In this document: in pieces, positions 1-8,352 of the stretch
Layout of the letters: every line of letters begins with the position of its first letter
Numbering within the stretch: the first letter of the stretch is position 1
Source: Jiella flava
Lineage (GTDB): Bacteria > Pseudomonadota > Alphaproteobacteria > Rhizobiales > Rhizobiaceae
Direction of reading: 5' to 3'
NCBI RefSeq assembly: GCF_017349315.1
Contig: NZ_JAFMPP010000008.1
Coordinates: 124,001-188,000, forward strand
Length of the DNA: 64,000 nt
Notes under the pieces: model-generated
Database searches by the model: none
The model's input: only the letters and a program-made list of their open reading frames with translations
What the model was told of the DNA's origin: nothing
Position numbers and translations under genes: made by a program

Positions 1-139
1 CGATGTCGGAGCGCAACAGCGCCGCATGCAGCATGCCGCGATCGCCGCGATCGATGGTGTAGCGGGTGCGGCCCATCAGCTTGTCGCGGGCATCACGCCG
101 GCGCAGGTTCTGGACAGCGCGTTCGGCGACCTCGCTCAT
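1..139 (-). CDS. Xanthine dehydrogenase-like molybdenum subunit, N-terminal fragment
   Basis: Only the first 46 codons are inside the window; the gene continues beyond base 1. The start ATG at 137-139 overlaps the stop of the Fe-S subunit gene (ATGA), which implies translational coupling. The visible protein begins MSEVAERAVQNLRRRD and contains GRTRYTIDRGDRGMLHAALL, which matches the opening 'G-x-A/T-R-Y-T-x-D ... GMLHA' pattern of the large molybdopterin subunits of the xanthine dehydrogenase/CO dehydrogenase family. It would carry the Mo-cofactor and substrate site of a three-subunit hydroxylase with the two upstream genes. The substrate cannot be told from this fragment. Confidence 0.85.
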   Translation of the reverse strand, partial: MSEVAERAVQNLRRRDARDKLMGRTRYTIDRGDRGMLHAALLRSDI

Positions 140-600
140 TGCCGGCCCTCCATCACGGCGAGTGCGGCATCGACGATACGCTCGTAGCCGGTGCAGCGGC
201 AGACATGGCCGGTGAGGCCGGCTTTGATCGCCGCGCGACTGGCGTCGCATTCGCCCGGCTGGGTCAAATGGGTGAGGCTCACCACCATGCCGGGGAAGCA
301 CATGCCGCATTGCACGGCGTCATGGGCTTCCAGCGCCGCCTGAACAGGTGGCGGCGTATCGGCCGACGTCAGTCCCTCGACGGTTTCGACCTTGCCGCCT
401 TCGACAAGGGCGATCGGCGTCAGACAGGAGACGGTCGGGATACCGTCGACCAGCACCATGCAGGCGCCGCAAAAGCCTTCGCGGCAGACCGGCTTGGCGC
501 CGGTGAGATGGCAGTCGTCGCGCAACACGTCGATCAGCGGCGTCATCGGTGGAGCGGCGAATTCGCGCTCTTCGCCGTTGAGCGTCAGGCGGATGGTCAT
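136..600 (-). CDS. (2Fe-2S)-binding subunit of a xanthine dehydrogenase-family hydroxylase
   Basis: This 154-residue protein has the standard length and both Fe-S modules of the CoxS/XdhC-type small subunit. The plant-type ferredoxin motif is at Cys39, Cys44, Cys47 and Cys59; the second cluster is bound by Cys98, Cys101, Cys134 and Cys136 (CGMC and CRCTGYE). It passes electrons between the molybdenum centre and FAD. No Tat or Sec signal is visible, so it is probably cytoplasmic. It sits 14 bp after the FAD subunit and overlaps the Mo subunit start by 4 bp, in a tight minus-strand operon downstream of an ABC importer and hydantoinase genes. Confidence 0.95.
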   Translation of the reverse strand: MTIRLTLNGEEREFAAPPMTPLIDVLRDDCHLTGAKPVCREGFCGACMVLVDGIPTVSCLTPIALVEGGKVETVEGLTSADTPPPVQAALEAHDAVQCGMCFPGMVVSLTHLTQPGECDASRAAIKAGLTGHVCRCTGYERIVDAALAVMEGRQ

Positions 601-614
601 AGCGCTTCCTTATG

Positions 615-1478
615 TCATGTGGCCGCCGAGGTCAGAGCGGCAAAAGCCCGGCCCACGAGGACGGGGAGCACGTGGACGCGGTACCAACCGGGCGCCTCGA
701 CGCCGTCGCGTCCTGTGAACCGGTCGGCGCGAGGCCGAGCGATCGCGGCAACGTCCACCGCGGCGATGGGCTGGCCGGCGAGGGCCTCCTCAAGCGCCGT
801 CCAGCGGCGCGGCACCCCCTCGACCGAACCGACGGCGATCCTGGCCTCGACGATCCTGTCGGCGTCGTCGAGGCGAACCGCGACCGAAACGATCGCCACC
901 GGATAATCACCCGCCTTGCGCAGCGGCAGGCGACTGTGGGCACTGCGATGACCGGTTCGCTCGACGATCACCTTCGTCACGATCCGGCCGGGGCCGAGCG
1001 CGCCGCGCGCGGCGAGAAACGCCTCCATCGTCAGCCGCTCACTGCCGGCGGCATCGGCGACCTCGACACTGGCATCGAGGCCAAGCAGCGCGGTGGCAAG
1101 ATCGGGAGCCGGAAAACGTCGGGCGCACAGATTGCCGCCGACGGTCGCGGCGTGGCGGATCGCTGGATTGGCCGACTGAGCCGCGGCATTCCGAAGCGCC
1201 GCCAAGTCGTCACAGCGCTCGAGTGCGGCGGCGAGCATCGCATGGGTGGCGCTGGCACCGATTTCGACGCGCTTGGCGCTGATCTTGATCCGCCGCAATT
1301 CGGCGATACGGCCGAGTGCGACATAGGCGTGCGCCATCGGCTCGTCGCGCAGCGGAGCCCGCATGATCCAGGTGCCGCCGGCGAGCGGTGTGCCGTCGGC
1401 GCCGAGTTCGGCGAGACTGGCCAGCGCATCGGCGAGCGTCTCGGGAACAATGATGGCTGGCGAAGACAGAGGACTCAT
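615..1478 (-). CDS. FAD-binding subunit of a xanthine dehydrogenase-family hydroxylase
   Basis: This CoxM-like subunit (287 aa) has the FAD-binding-5 fold: the PLAGGTWIM loop near residues 35-43 and ATVGGNLCARRF around residue 110 are flavin-contact motifs of the family, and the C-terminal part fits the CO-dehydrogenase flavoprotein C-terminal domain. The reading frame is open further upstream, but that extension would run into the permease gene, so the ATG at 1478 (MSPLSSPAIIVPETL) is chosen. Gene order FAD, Fe-S, Mo subunit is usual for these three-subunit hydroxylases, which oxidise N-heterocycles or aldehydes; the co-encoded importer and hydantoinase favour a nitrogen heterocycle. Confidence 0.93.
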   Translation of the reverse strand: MSPLSSPAIIVPETLADALASLAELGADGTPLAGGTWIMRAPLRDEPMAHAYVALGRIAELRRIKISAKRVEIGASATHAMLAAALERCDDLAALRNAAAQSANPAIRHAATVGGNLCARRFPAPDLATALLGLDASVEVADAAGSERLTMEAFLAARGALGPGRIVTKVIVERTGHRSAHSRLPLRKAGDYPVAIVSVAVRLDDADRIVEARIAVGSVEGVPRRWTALEEALAGQPIAAVDVAAIARPRADRFTGRDGVEAPGWYRVHVLPVLVGRAFAALTSAAT

Positions 1479-1548
1479 CGGCGTCTCGCTCTTGAATGAG
1501 GCGGAGGCGGAGGCATGTGCCCGGCGCGCCGCCACCACTACGATTGGC

Positions 1549-2574
1549 TCAGCGGGTCTCAAGCCGTAGCCTGTCGATGACGACGCCAAGGATGACGATC
1601 GCGCCAAGAACGATCATCTGCACATATCCGTCGATGCGGGTGAGATTCATGCCGTTCGACAAAATGGTGATGAACAGGGCGCCGAGCACCGCCGATCCGA
1701 CGCCCCCGCGTCCGCCGGCGAGGCTGGTGCCGCCAACGACCGCCGCCGCGATCGACTGCAGCGATAGCGTGCCGCCGAGATTGGGCTGACCGGAGCCGGT
1801 GCGCGCCGTCATCATCAGCGCGCCGAGTGCCGCCAGGCCCGAGCAGAGCATGTAAGCGTAGACGAGCAGCCGCTTCACGGGAATGCCGGCGACGGCGGCG
1901 GCCTGCGGATTGGTGCCGATGATGTAGAGCGAGCGGCCGAACACCGTGCGCGAGAGGACGACGTAGAGCACCAGCCCGACGACCAGGGCGATGACGATCG
2001 GCGCGGGCAGGCCGAAGACCGTACCGGTGTAGAAGAAGCTCGCGAAGGAGCTCGCAATGCCCTGCACCGGCCGGCCGCCGGAAATGGTGGTGGCGACGCC
2101 GAGGGTGATGTTCATGCTGCCAAGCGTCGCGACCAGGGGGCTGACGCCCAAGAACGCGACGACGATGCCGTTGAACAGGCCGCACAGGCCCGCCAGCGCA
2201 AAGCCGCCGAGGATTGCGGCGACCACCACCAACAGGCCGTTGGCATCGGCCCCGCCCATCGCCGCCATCGACAGCGCGGCACCGACGCTCACCATCGACA
2301 CCGTCGGCCCGAGCGACAGATCGAAGCCGCGGGTTAGGATCACCACCATCTGCGCCATCGCGAACAGCGCCAGATAGCTGGTCTGCTGGGCGATGTTGAG
2401 GAGGTTGTAGGTGCTCAGGATCCGCTGATCGGCGAGGCCGAAGCCGCCGAGCAGAAGAAGGACGGCGATCGGCAAAGCGAGCTGGCGCAGCCATTCTGTA
2501 CCGAGCGAGCGCTTCTCGTCGGGGGCTTTGACCGTCGATGGATCTGCGGGCGCGGCGAGATTGACGTCAGACAC
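1549..2574 (-). CDS. Ribose/xylose-type ABC transporter permease (RbsC family)
   Basis: Inner-membrane permease of 341 aa with about eight to ten hydrophobic segments. It has the family signature QMVVILTRGFDLSLG at residues 75-89 and the glycine-rich GGTSLAGGRGGVGSAVLG stretch near the C terminus. It is one of two non-identical permeases encoded back to back, so the transporter is probably a heterodimer. Its start overlaps the end of the preceding permease gene by 8 bp. RbsC-type systems import sugars, but also polyols, autoinducers and nucleoside-like compounds; the neighbouring genes argue against a simple sugar here. Confidence 0.93.
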   Translation of the reverse strand: MSDVNLAAPADPSTVKAPDEKRSLGTEWLRQLALPIAVLLLLGGFGLADQRILSTYNLLNIAQQTSYLALFAMAQMVVILTRGFDLSLGPTVSMVSVGAALSMAAMGGADANGLLVVVAAILGGFALAGLCGLFNGIVVAFLGVSPLVATLGSMNITLGVATTISGGRPVQGIASSFASFFYTGTVFGLPAPIVIALVVGLVLYVVLSRTVFGRSLYIIGTNPQAAAVAGIPVKRLLVYAYMLCSGLAALGALMMTARTGSGQPNLGGTLSLQSIAAAVVGGTSLAGGRGGVGSAVLGALFITILSNGMNLTRIDGYVQMIVLGAIVILGVVIDRLRLETR

Positions 2575-3592
2575 TGGACATTCTCCGACGGCTGAATTCG
2601 TCGAGGGCGACGGCGACGACCATGATCAACCCCAGAAAGATCGGCTGCAGCCGGGAATCGACGTGGAGAAGGTTGAGGGCGTTCGACAGGATCGTGAGGA
2701 ACAGCGCGGCAACCGCGACGACCTCGACCCGGCCGATCCCGCCACGCAGGCTGACGCCGCCGATCACCGCGGCGGCGATCGACTGCAGCATCATCGTATC
2801 GCCGCCGAGCGTTGCCTGGCCGGAGCCGACGAGCGCCGTCAGCAAGATCCCGACCAGGGCGGCCAGCACGCCCGACAGGACATAGGTGCCGACGAGATGG
2901 CGGCGGATCGAAACGCCCGAGACGACGGCCGCTTCCTGATTGCCGCCGATGGCGTAGACATAGCGTCCGAACAGCGTGCGGCGCTGCACGAAGGCGATGA
3001 CCATGACGATGGCGAGGCCGATATAGATGGCGATCGGAAAACCCAGGACTTGCGATCGGCCGATCGCCTTCACGAAGCTGTTCGGCATGCCGTAGACCGG
3101 GATGCCGTTGGTCAGAAGCAGGCCGATGCCGGCGGTGGCCGACATCGTGCCGAGGGTGACGACGAAGCCGGAGACTTTGAGCCGCGAGACGCAGAGGCCG
3201 TTGAACAGGCCGATCGCAAAGCCCGAGCCGAGACCGGCGAGAACTCCGAGCACGGCGACGAGAAGCTCCGGCCCGCCGAGCGCGGTCGACAGCGCCGCCA
3301 TCACCTTGGCGGTGACGACACTCGACAGGGCGACAACCGCGCCGACCGACAGATCGAAGCCACCGGCAATAATCACCAGCGCCTGGCCGCAGGCGATGAT
3401 CGCCAAGAAGGAGGCCATGCGCAGGATGTTGAGGACGTTCAGCCAGCCGAGGAAATAGGGTGACATCAGCGAAGTGCCGACGACCACGATCAGCAGCAGC
3501 AGCGGCAACAGGCCGACCCGCAACAGGCTGTGCAGGATGTCGCGCGAGGCCGAACTGGTGTTGTGGGCGGGAAGAGCGACGGTCGAACTCAT
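2567..3592 (-). CDS. Ribose/xylose-type ABC transporter permease (RbsC family), second copy
   Basis: Multi-spanning permease of 341 aa, the same length as its neighbour but clearly diverged. The core signature QALVIIAGGFDLSVG lies at residues 70-84, and the C-terminal GGVSLRGGIGRVE region matches the family. The start ATG overlaps the stop of the ATPase gene by 4 bp (ATGA) and its own end overlaps the next permease, so ATPase, permease and permease are translationally coupled. It would pair with the partner permease in the inner membrane to form the import channel. Confidence 0.93.
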   Translation of the reverse strand: MSSTVALPAHNTSSASRDILHSLLRVGLLPLLLLIVVVGTSLMSPYFLGWLNVLNILRMASFLAIIACGQALVIIAGGFDLSVGAVVALSSVVTAKVMAALSTALGGPELLVAVLGVLAGLGSGFAIGLFNGLCVSRLKVSGFVVTLGTMSATAGIGLLLTNGIPVYGMPNSFVKAIGRSQVLGFPIAIYIGLAIVMVIAFVQRRTLFGRYVYAIGGNQEAAVVSGVSIRRHLVGTYVLSGVLAALVGILLTALVGSGQATLGGDTMMLQSIAAAVIGGVSLRGGIGRVEVVAVAALFLTILSNALNLLHVDSRLQPIFLGLIMVVAVALDEFSRRRMSSV

Positions 3593-5139
3593 GCCGCTTT
3601 CTCCCTTTTTTCTTCCTCGAAGAAGCTCGACAGAACGTTTTGCTCGGTCCGCTGATCGCCTTCCAAAAGCGCCGCGATCTTGCCGTGATGCATGACATAC
3701 AGGCGGTTGGAAAGCGCCAGCACCTCCGGCAACTCGGACGAGACCACCACCACCGCGGCGCCCTGTTCCACCAAGCGCTTGATGAATTCGTAGACCTCGA
3801 CCTTTGCGCCGACATCGATGCCGACGCTGGGCTCGTCGAAGAGGAAGATGTCGAGGTCGCGGGCCATCGCCCGGCCGAGCATCACCTTCTGGCGGTTGCC
3901 GCCGGACAGGTTGCCGACCGCGCGCTCGATGTTGGGCGGCCTGAGCTTCAACGTCTCCATGATCGGTTTGACCAGCGCGCGCTCGGCAAATTGCCGGATG
4001 ACGCCGCCGCGCTGGTAGCGCGGCAGGTCGAGCGCCGCCATCGAGACGTTTTCGCGGATCGGGCGTGTCAGCGCCAAGCCCTCGGCACCGCGACTGGCCG
4101 GGAAATAGGCAACGCCGCGTCGCAGGCTGGAGCGCGGATCGAGCTTTTCGATCGTCTCGCCGCGCAGGCGGACTGTGCCCTCGGCGACCGGCTCGATGCC
4201 GTAGATCGCCCGGACCAGCTCGGACTTACCGCAGCCGACCAGCCCGGCGATGCCGGTAATCTCGCCGGCTCTGGCGACGAAGTCGACGCCGGCGACTTGG
4301 CCATCGGCGGTCGTGAGATTTTCGACTTCGATCGCCGGCGTACCGGGCGTATGGGTGATCGTCGGAAACAGGACGTCGATCCGCCGGCCGGTCATCAGTT
4401 CGACGAGCTCGCCGTCGGTGACCGTCGCTGCCTTCAGCGTCTTGATGTGCCTCCCGTCGCGCAGCACCGTCACCCGGTCGGCCAGCGCGCGGATCTCGCG
4501 CATGCGGTGGGAGACGTAGATGATGCCGACGCCCTGGCTCTTCAGCTTGGCGATCAGCTCGAACAGGCGGCCGGTCTCGCGTTCGGTCAGCGAGGCGGTC
4601 GGCTCGTCGAGGATCAAAAGCTTGACCTTGCCGAGCAGCGCCTTGGCGATCTCCGCCATCTGCTGATGGGCGCGCGACAGGCGGTCCACACGGGCTTTGG
4701 GATCAAGGTCGAAGCCGAGTTCGTCGATCAGCTCGCGGGCGCGATGGCGCATGGCACGGGTGTCGAGAAAGCCGCCGGTCGCGCTTTCGCGGCCGAGGAA
4801 CAAGTTCTCCTCGACGGTCAGGCTCGGCACCAGCGAGAACTCTTGGAACACCGGGCTGATGCCGATCGTGCGGGCCTCGCTGGGGCTGAGCTCTCCGACA
4901 TCCCGCCCGGCGAAGCGGAAGCTGCCGCTGGACGGCGGGAAGGTGCCGGAAATGACGTTGATCAGGGTCGACTTGCCCGCGCCGTTTTCGCCGAAAAGCA
5001 CATGAAGTTCACCGGCGCGCACGTCGAGATCCACGCCGTCGAGGGCGAGCACGCCCGGAAAGCGCTTGGTGATGTTGGAAAGAACGAGCAGCGGCTCGGC
5101 GGTGTCCTTTGGGGCACCAGAGCCTTCGGCGGTCGTCAT
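3589..5139 (-). CDS. Ribose-type ABC transporter ATPase with two nucleotide-binding domains
   Basis: Tandem-domain ATPase of 516 aa, the normal size for RbsA/MglA proteins. The first domain has Walker A GENGAGKST near residue 50 and Walker [12 protein letters not shown]; the second has the degenerate P-loop GLVGCGKSE followed by LSGGNRQKVMLGRA and FLFDEPSVGIDVG. The first domain has SRAHQQM in place of a strict LSGGQ, which is common in this family. The ATG at 5139 was chosen because GGGAGA lies 8 bp upstream; an in-frame ATG at 5181 has a poorer site. It powers uptake by the two permeases encoded next. Confidence 0.93.
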   Translation of the reverse strand: MTTAEGSGAPKDTAEPLLVLSNITKRFPGVLALDGVDLDVRAGELHVLFGENGAGKSTLINVISGTFPPSSGSFRFAGRDVGELSPSEARTIGISPVFQEFSLVPSLTVEENLFLGRESATGGFLDTRAMRHRARELIDELGFDLDPKARVDRLSRAHQQMAEIAKALLGKVKLLILDEPTASLTERETGRLFELIAKLKSQGVGIIYVSHRMREIRALADRVTVLRDGRHIKTLKAATVTDGELVELMTGRRIDVLFPTITHTPGTPAIEVENLTTADGQVAGVDFVARAGEITGIAGLVGCGKSELVRAIYGIEPVAEGTVRLRGETIEKLDPRSSLRRGVAYFPASRGAEGLALTRPIRENVSMAALDLPRYQRGGVIRQFAERALVKPIMETLKLRPPNIERAVGNLSGGNRQKVMLGRAMARDLDIFLFDEPSVGIDVGAKVEVYEFIKRLVEQGAAVVVVSSELPEVLALSNRLYVMHHGKIAALLEGDQRTEQNVLSSFFEEEKREKAA

Positions 5140-5212
5140 TGGGCCGTCTCCCTGCGATGCGGAAGGCGGGCCGGCCGTCATGCCGGCCCGCCATTGTGGG
5201 CTGGTCGCCGCG

Positions 5213-6304
5213 TTATTTTGCGGTCACCGAATATTCCGGGTTCCAGTCGGTCGGCGCCAAAACTAGATCCATGTTCAGCGACTTGACGTTGTTCTGGTCG
5301 ATCACCTTGGCCTTCGGCTGCACCAGTTTGATCACCGGCTTTTTTTCCAGAAGACGCACGGCCTGGTCGATGGCGATCGCCCCCTCGGCCACCGGATACT
5401 GGGTGGCGAAGGCGAGGATCTGGCCGTTGTTCAAGGCGTCGAGCATCGCCTGGTTCTCGTAGGACGAGATGATCTTCATGTCCGGGCGGCCGGCGAGCTG
5501 CACCGCGCCGATCGCGGCCTCGGCCGTCGGGGCCGTGCCCCAGATGACATTCATGTTCGGGTAGGTCTGCAGCGCATCTTGAACCAGCCGCAGCTGGACC
5601 GCAACGCCGGAGTCGCCGAACTTCTTGTCGAGGATCTTGATGTTCTTCTGATCCTTGACGGTTTCTTCGAAGCCCTTTTCAAAATCCTCCGCCCAGCCGG
5701 AGCCGGCCGGTCCGGGGAAGGTGACGACATTGGCTTCTTCGTCCTTGCCGAGATTGGCGATCAGGCCCTTGGCCGTTACCGAGCCCATGTCGACGAAATC
5801 GACGTAGTTGGCGGCGGGCAGGGCGTCCTTCGGCATCGGGTTGGTGACGCCGACGACCGGGATGCCCTTCGCCTTGGCCTCGGCGAACTTCTGCTTGAAG
5901 GCGGCGCCGGTGATCGCCCCGATGACGATGGCATCGGCGCCGCTCGCCATGCAGTCATCGAACTGCGAGATCTGCTTGGGCAGGTTCTCGTAGCCGCCGG
6001 CCTCATAGAGGTTCATGTTGACGTGTTCGGCCTTGGCCTGCTGCACGATGCCATAGGCGACGGCGACCCAGAAGCTGTCCTTCATGTGCGGGAAGAGGAC
6101 GCAGATGTTGTAGGGCTTCTCGGCCTTGTCGAGGGGGGTGTATTCGGCATCCTTCGGCGTGCCCGAGGAGGAATCGTAAATCGGGAACGGCCACCAGGAC
6201 TTGGTGGGGCTTTCGTCCGCCGCATTGCTCGGCTGCGTCGCGATAAGGACGGCGAGGGAACTCGCCGCGGCCAGAGCGATGCGGGTCTTCAGTTTCGAGG
6301 CCAT
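5213..6304 (-). CDS. TorT-like periplasmic substrate-binding protein
   Basis: Periplasmic-binding-protein-1-like protein of 363 aa with a Sec signal peptide (MASKLKTRIALAAASSLAVL, cleavage near SNAADE). The mature N terminus SWWPFPIYDSSSGTPKDAEY followed by YNICVLFPHMKDSFWVAVAYG resembles TorT, the TMAO-sensing periplasmic protein, more than classical ribose binders. It is encoded directly before an RbsA-RbsC-RbsC importer with no sensor kinase nearby, so a transport role is more likely than signalling. ATG at 6304 has AAAGGA upstream; an ATG six codons earlier is possible. The ligand is unknown; the operon suggests a small nitrogenous compound. Confidence 0.85.
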   Translation of the reverse strand: MASKLKTRIALAAASSLAVLIATQPSNAADESPTKSWWPFPIYDSSSGTPKDAEYTPLDKAEKPYNICVLFPHMKDSFWVAVAYGIVQQAKAEHVNMNLYEAGGYENLPKQISQFDDCMASGADAIVIGAITGAAFKQKFAEAKAKGIPVVGVTNPMPKDALPAANYVDFVDMGSVTAKGLIANLGKDEEANVVTFPGPAGSGWAEDFEKGFEETVKDQKNIKILDKKFGDSGVAVQLRLVQDALQTYPNMNVIWGTAPTAEAAIGAVQLAGRPDMKIISSYENQAMLDALNNGQILAFATQYPVAEGAIAIDQAVRLLEKKPVIKLVQPKAKVIDQNNVKSLNMDLVLAPTDWNPEYSVTAK

Positions 6305-6388
6305 GAGCTGCGATCCTTTCAAAGGGTTCAGGGGCTTTGCGGGGCATGCGATTATCGGGATGGTTGCGGTAGCGGCGCGTGCTTGGAA

Positions 6389-8347
6389 TCAGGCCGGCTT
6401 CCATTCAAAGACCGAGCGGCGTTCGAACACCTCGCGGAACTGCCGGGTCGATTCCGGCAGCAACTCGCCGGTTTCCCAGTCGAGGATGACGGCGTGCTGG
6501 CGGATGACGTCGAGGGCGTCGATCTCGCCGTCGCGGAAGCGCTGGGCGACTGCTTCGGGATCGGTGCGCGCCCAGTCGACGCGCTGCGCACGGATCTCGG
6601 CGCGCCGGGCTGCGGTGGCGGCCTGGTCGATCTCGAATTCGCAGATCTCGGGGTCGATCGCCTTGATGACAACGCCGTAGTCCTTGGCCGCCCGCTCGAT
6701 CGAGACGTAGTCGTCGATGACGTCTTCAAGCACGAGTTTCGGATCGCGCTCCAGCGGGTCGCCGAAGCCACCGCCGCCGGCGGTCGGACGGGTGAAGACG
6801 TCGCCTTCGCCGATCGCGACGTCGGAGAAGATCGCGCCGAGCCGCTCGCGCTTGCCGTCGGCGCCGCGGGTCAGAGTCAGGCCGTGCGGCATGGACGGCA
6901 GGCCGCCCTCGATACCCCAGACGACGGCCCGTTCGCGGTCGCAGATATAGGAGATGACGACGTCGTCGCAGGCCAGCATCGTCGAGGTCTTCTTGACGCC
7001 GGCGCCACCACGCCAGCGGCCGGGGCCGGGCGAGTCGGTGACGATTTCCATCTCGGTGCACAGGATCGGATTGGCGCGCTCCTGGCCCTCGACCGGCTGG
7101 GCCATCATGCCGGTCCCGAAGGAGGCGGTGGTGCAGTTGTTGCCGTCCTTACCGTTGCGTCCGCCCCAACCGCCGGGCAGCCAATCGTAGAACATGAAGA
7201 TCGACGGGTCCGAGGCGCGGGCGTCCCAGCCGCCGGTCAGGAGATATTCGAGGTTGAAGGCGCAGGCGAGTGCCCGTTCCGGCATCAGCCGCGACCACAT
7301 CTCGTAGATCGAGTTCATGATCTTTTCGAACGGCATCAGGAAGCCGGTGACCGCCACCGGCCATTTCGCATCGACGATCGAGCCTTCCGGCACGATGATC
7401 TCGAAGGCGCGATAGAAGCCGGAATTCAGCGGCAGGTCAGGGAAGAAGGTCTTCATCCCGGCGGCAACCCCCGAGAAGGTGGTGCCGAAGGCGGAATTGT
7501 AGATCGAGCCGATCACCGGGTGGCTGCCGGTGAAATCGTAGATCACCTTGTCGCCCTTGATGGTCATCTTGATCTTGATCGGGATCATGCCTTCGCCGCC
7601 GGCCGGATCGCGGTCGATGAAGTCGACCGTCTCCCACTCGCCGTCGGGCAGGGCGGCGATGCGCTGGCGCACGGCGCGCTCGACATAGTCCTGGACGGCG
7701 CCAAGGCCGGTCGTGATGGTCTCGCGGCCATATTTACCGACCAACCGGTGGATCTCGCGTTCGCACACCCGTGTCGCCTCGGCCTGGGCCTGCATGTCGC
7801 CGATGATCGAGGCCGGATCGCGGGTGTTGTGGGCGATCAGGCCGGCGACGTCGCGATGAAGCGTGTTTTTGGAGAACAGCCGCACCGGGGTGATGCGCAG
7901 GCCCTCGCGGAACATCTCGCGGGCCGAGACGTCGAAGGAGCCTGGCACCGAACCCCCGACATCCGACCAGTGGCCGTTCGACTGGGAAAAGGCGATGACC
8001 TTGCCGTCGGCGAAGATCGGCCGCACCAGCCGCACGTCGGAAAAGTGGGTGCCGCCGGCATAGGGGTCGTTGATGGCGTAGACGTCGCCCTCGTGCATGT
8101 CGCCCTCGAACTGCCGCATCACCTCCTGGCAGGTGAAATGCAGGGTGCCGACATGGACGGCGATGTCCTGATTGCCCTGGGCGGCGCATTCGCCCTTGGC
8201 ATCGTGGAGAGCGCTGGAGAAGTCGTGATTGTAGATGACGAAGGAGTAGCAGGTGCGCAGAACCTGTTCGCCCATCTGATCGACGGCGGTGATGAAGGCG
8301 TTCTTCAGAACCTCGAAGGTCACGGGATCGAGCTGTTCGTCGGCCAT
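6389..8347 (-). CDS. hyuB: Hydantoinase B / 5-oxoprolinase C-terminal-like subunit
   Basis: HyuB-family protein of 652 aa. Typical blocks are DPVTFEVLKNAFITAVDQMG at the N terminus, YAINDPYAGGTHFSDVRLV near residue 100, and the glycine-rich RPTAGGGGFGDPLERDP near the C terminus. With HyuA it forms ATP-dependent cyclic-amide hydrolases (N-methylhydantoinase, 5-oxoprolinase, caprolactamase and acetone-carboxylase relatives). It follows hyuA by 5 bp. Cytoplasmic. Substrate cannot be assigned from sequence; the downstream importer and molybdenum hydroxylase suggest it opens a lactam or hydantoin ring generated or taken up by this operon. Confidence 0.93.
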   Translation of the reverse strand: MADEQLDPVTFEVLKNAFITAVDQMGEQVLRTCYSFVIYNHDFSSALHDAKGECAAQGNQDIAVHVGTLHFTCQEVMRQFEGDMHEGDVYAINDPYAGGTHFSDVRLVRPIFADGKVIAFSQSNGHWSDVGGSVPGSFDVSAREMFREGLRITPVRLFSKNTLHRDVAGLIAHNTRDPASIIGDMQAQAEATRVCEREIHRLVGKYGRETITTGLGAVQDYVERAVRQRIAALPDGEWETVDFIDRDPAGGEGMIPIKIKMTIKGDKVIYDFTGSHPVIGSIYNSAFGTTFSGVAAGMKTFFPDLPLNSGFYRAFEIIVPEGSIVDAKWPVAVTGFLMPFEKIMNSIYEMWSRLMPERALACAFNLEYLLTGGWDARASDPSIFMFYDWLPGGWGGRNGKDGNNCTTASFGTGMMAQPVEGQERANPILCTEMEIVTDSPGPGRWRGGAGVKKTSTMLACDDVVISYICDRERAVVWGIEGGLPSMPHGLTLTRGADGKRERLGAIFSDVAIGEGDVFTRPTAGGGGFGDPLERDPKLVLEDVIDDYVSIERAAKDYGVVIKAIDPEICEFEIDQAATAARRAEIRAQRVDWARTDPEAVAQRFRDGEIDALDVIRQHAVILDWETGELLPESTRQFREVFERRSVFEWKPA

Positions 8348-8352
8348 CGGTC

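Noticed and set aside
1479-1607. N-terminal extension of the FAD subunit
   Set aside because: Would overlap the permease gene and lacks homology; ATG 1478 gives the conserved start.
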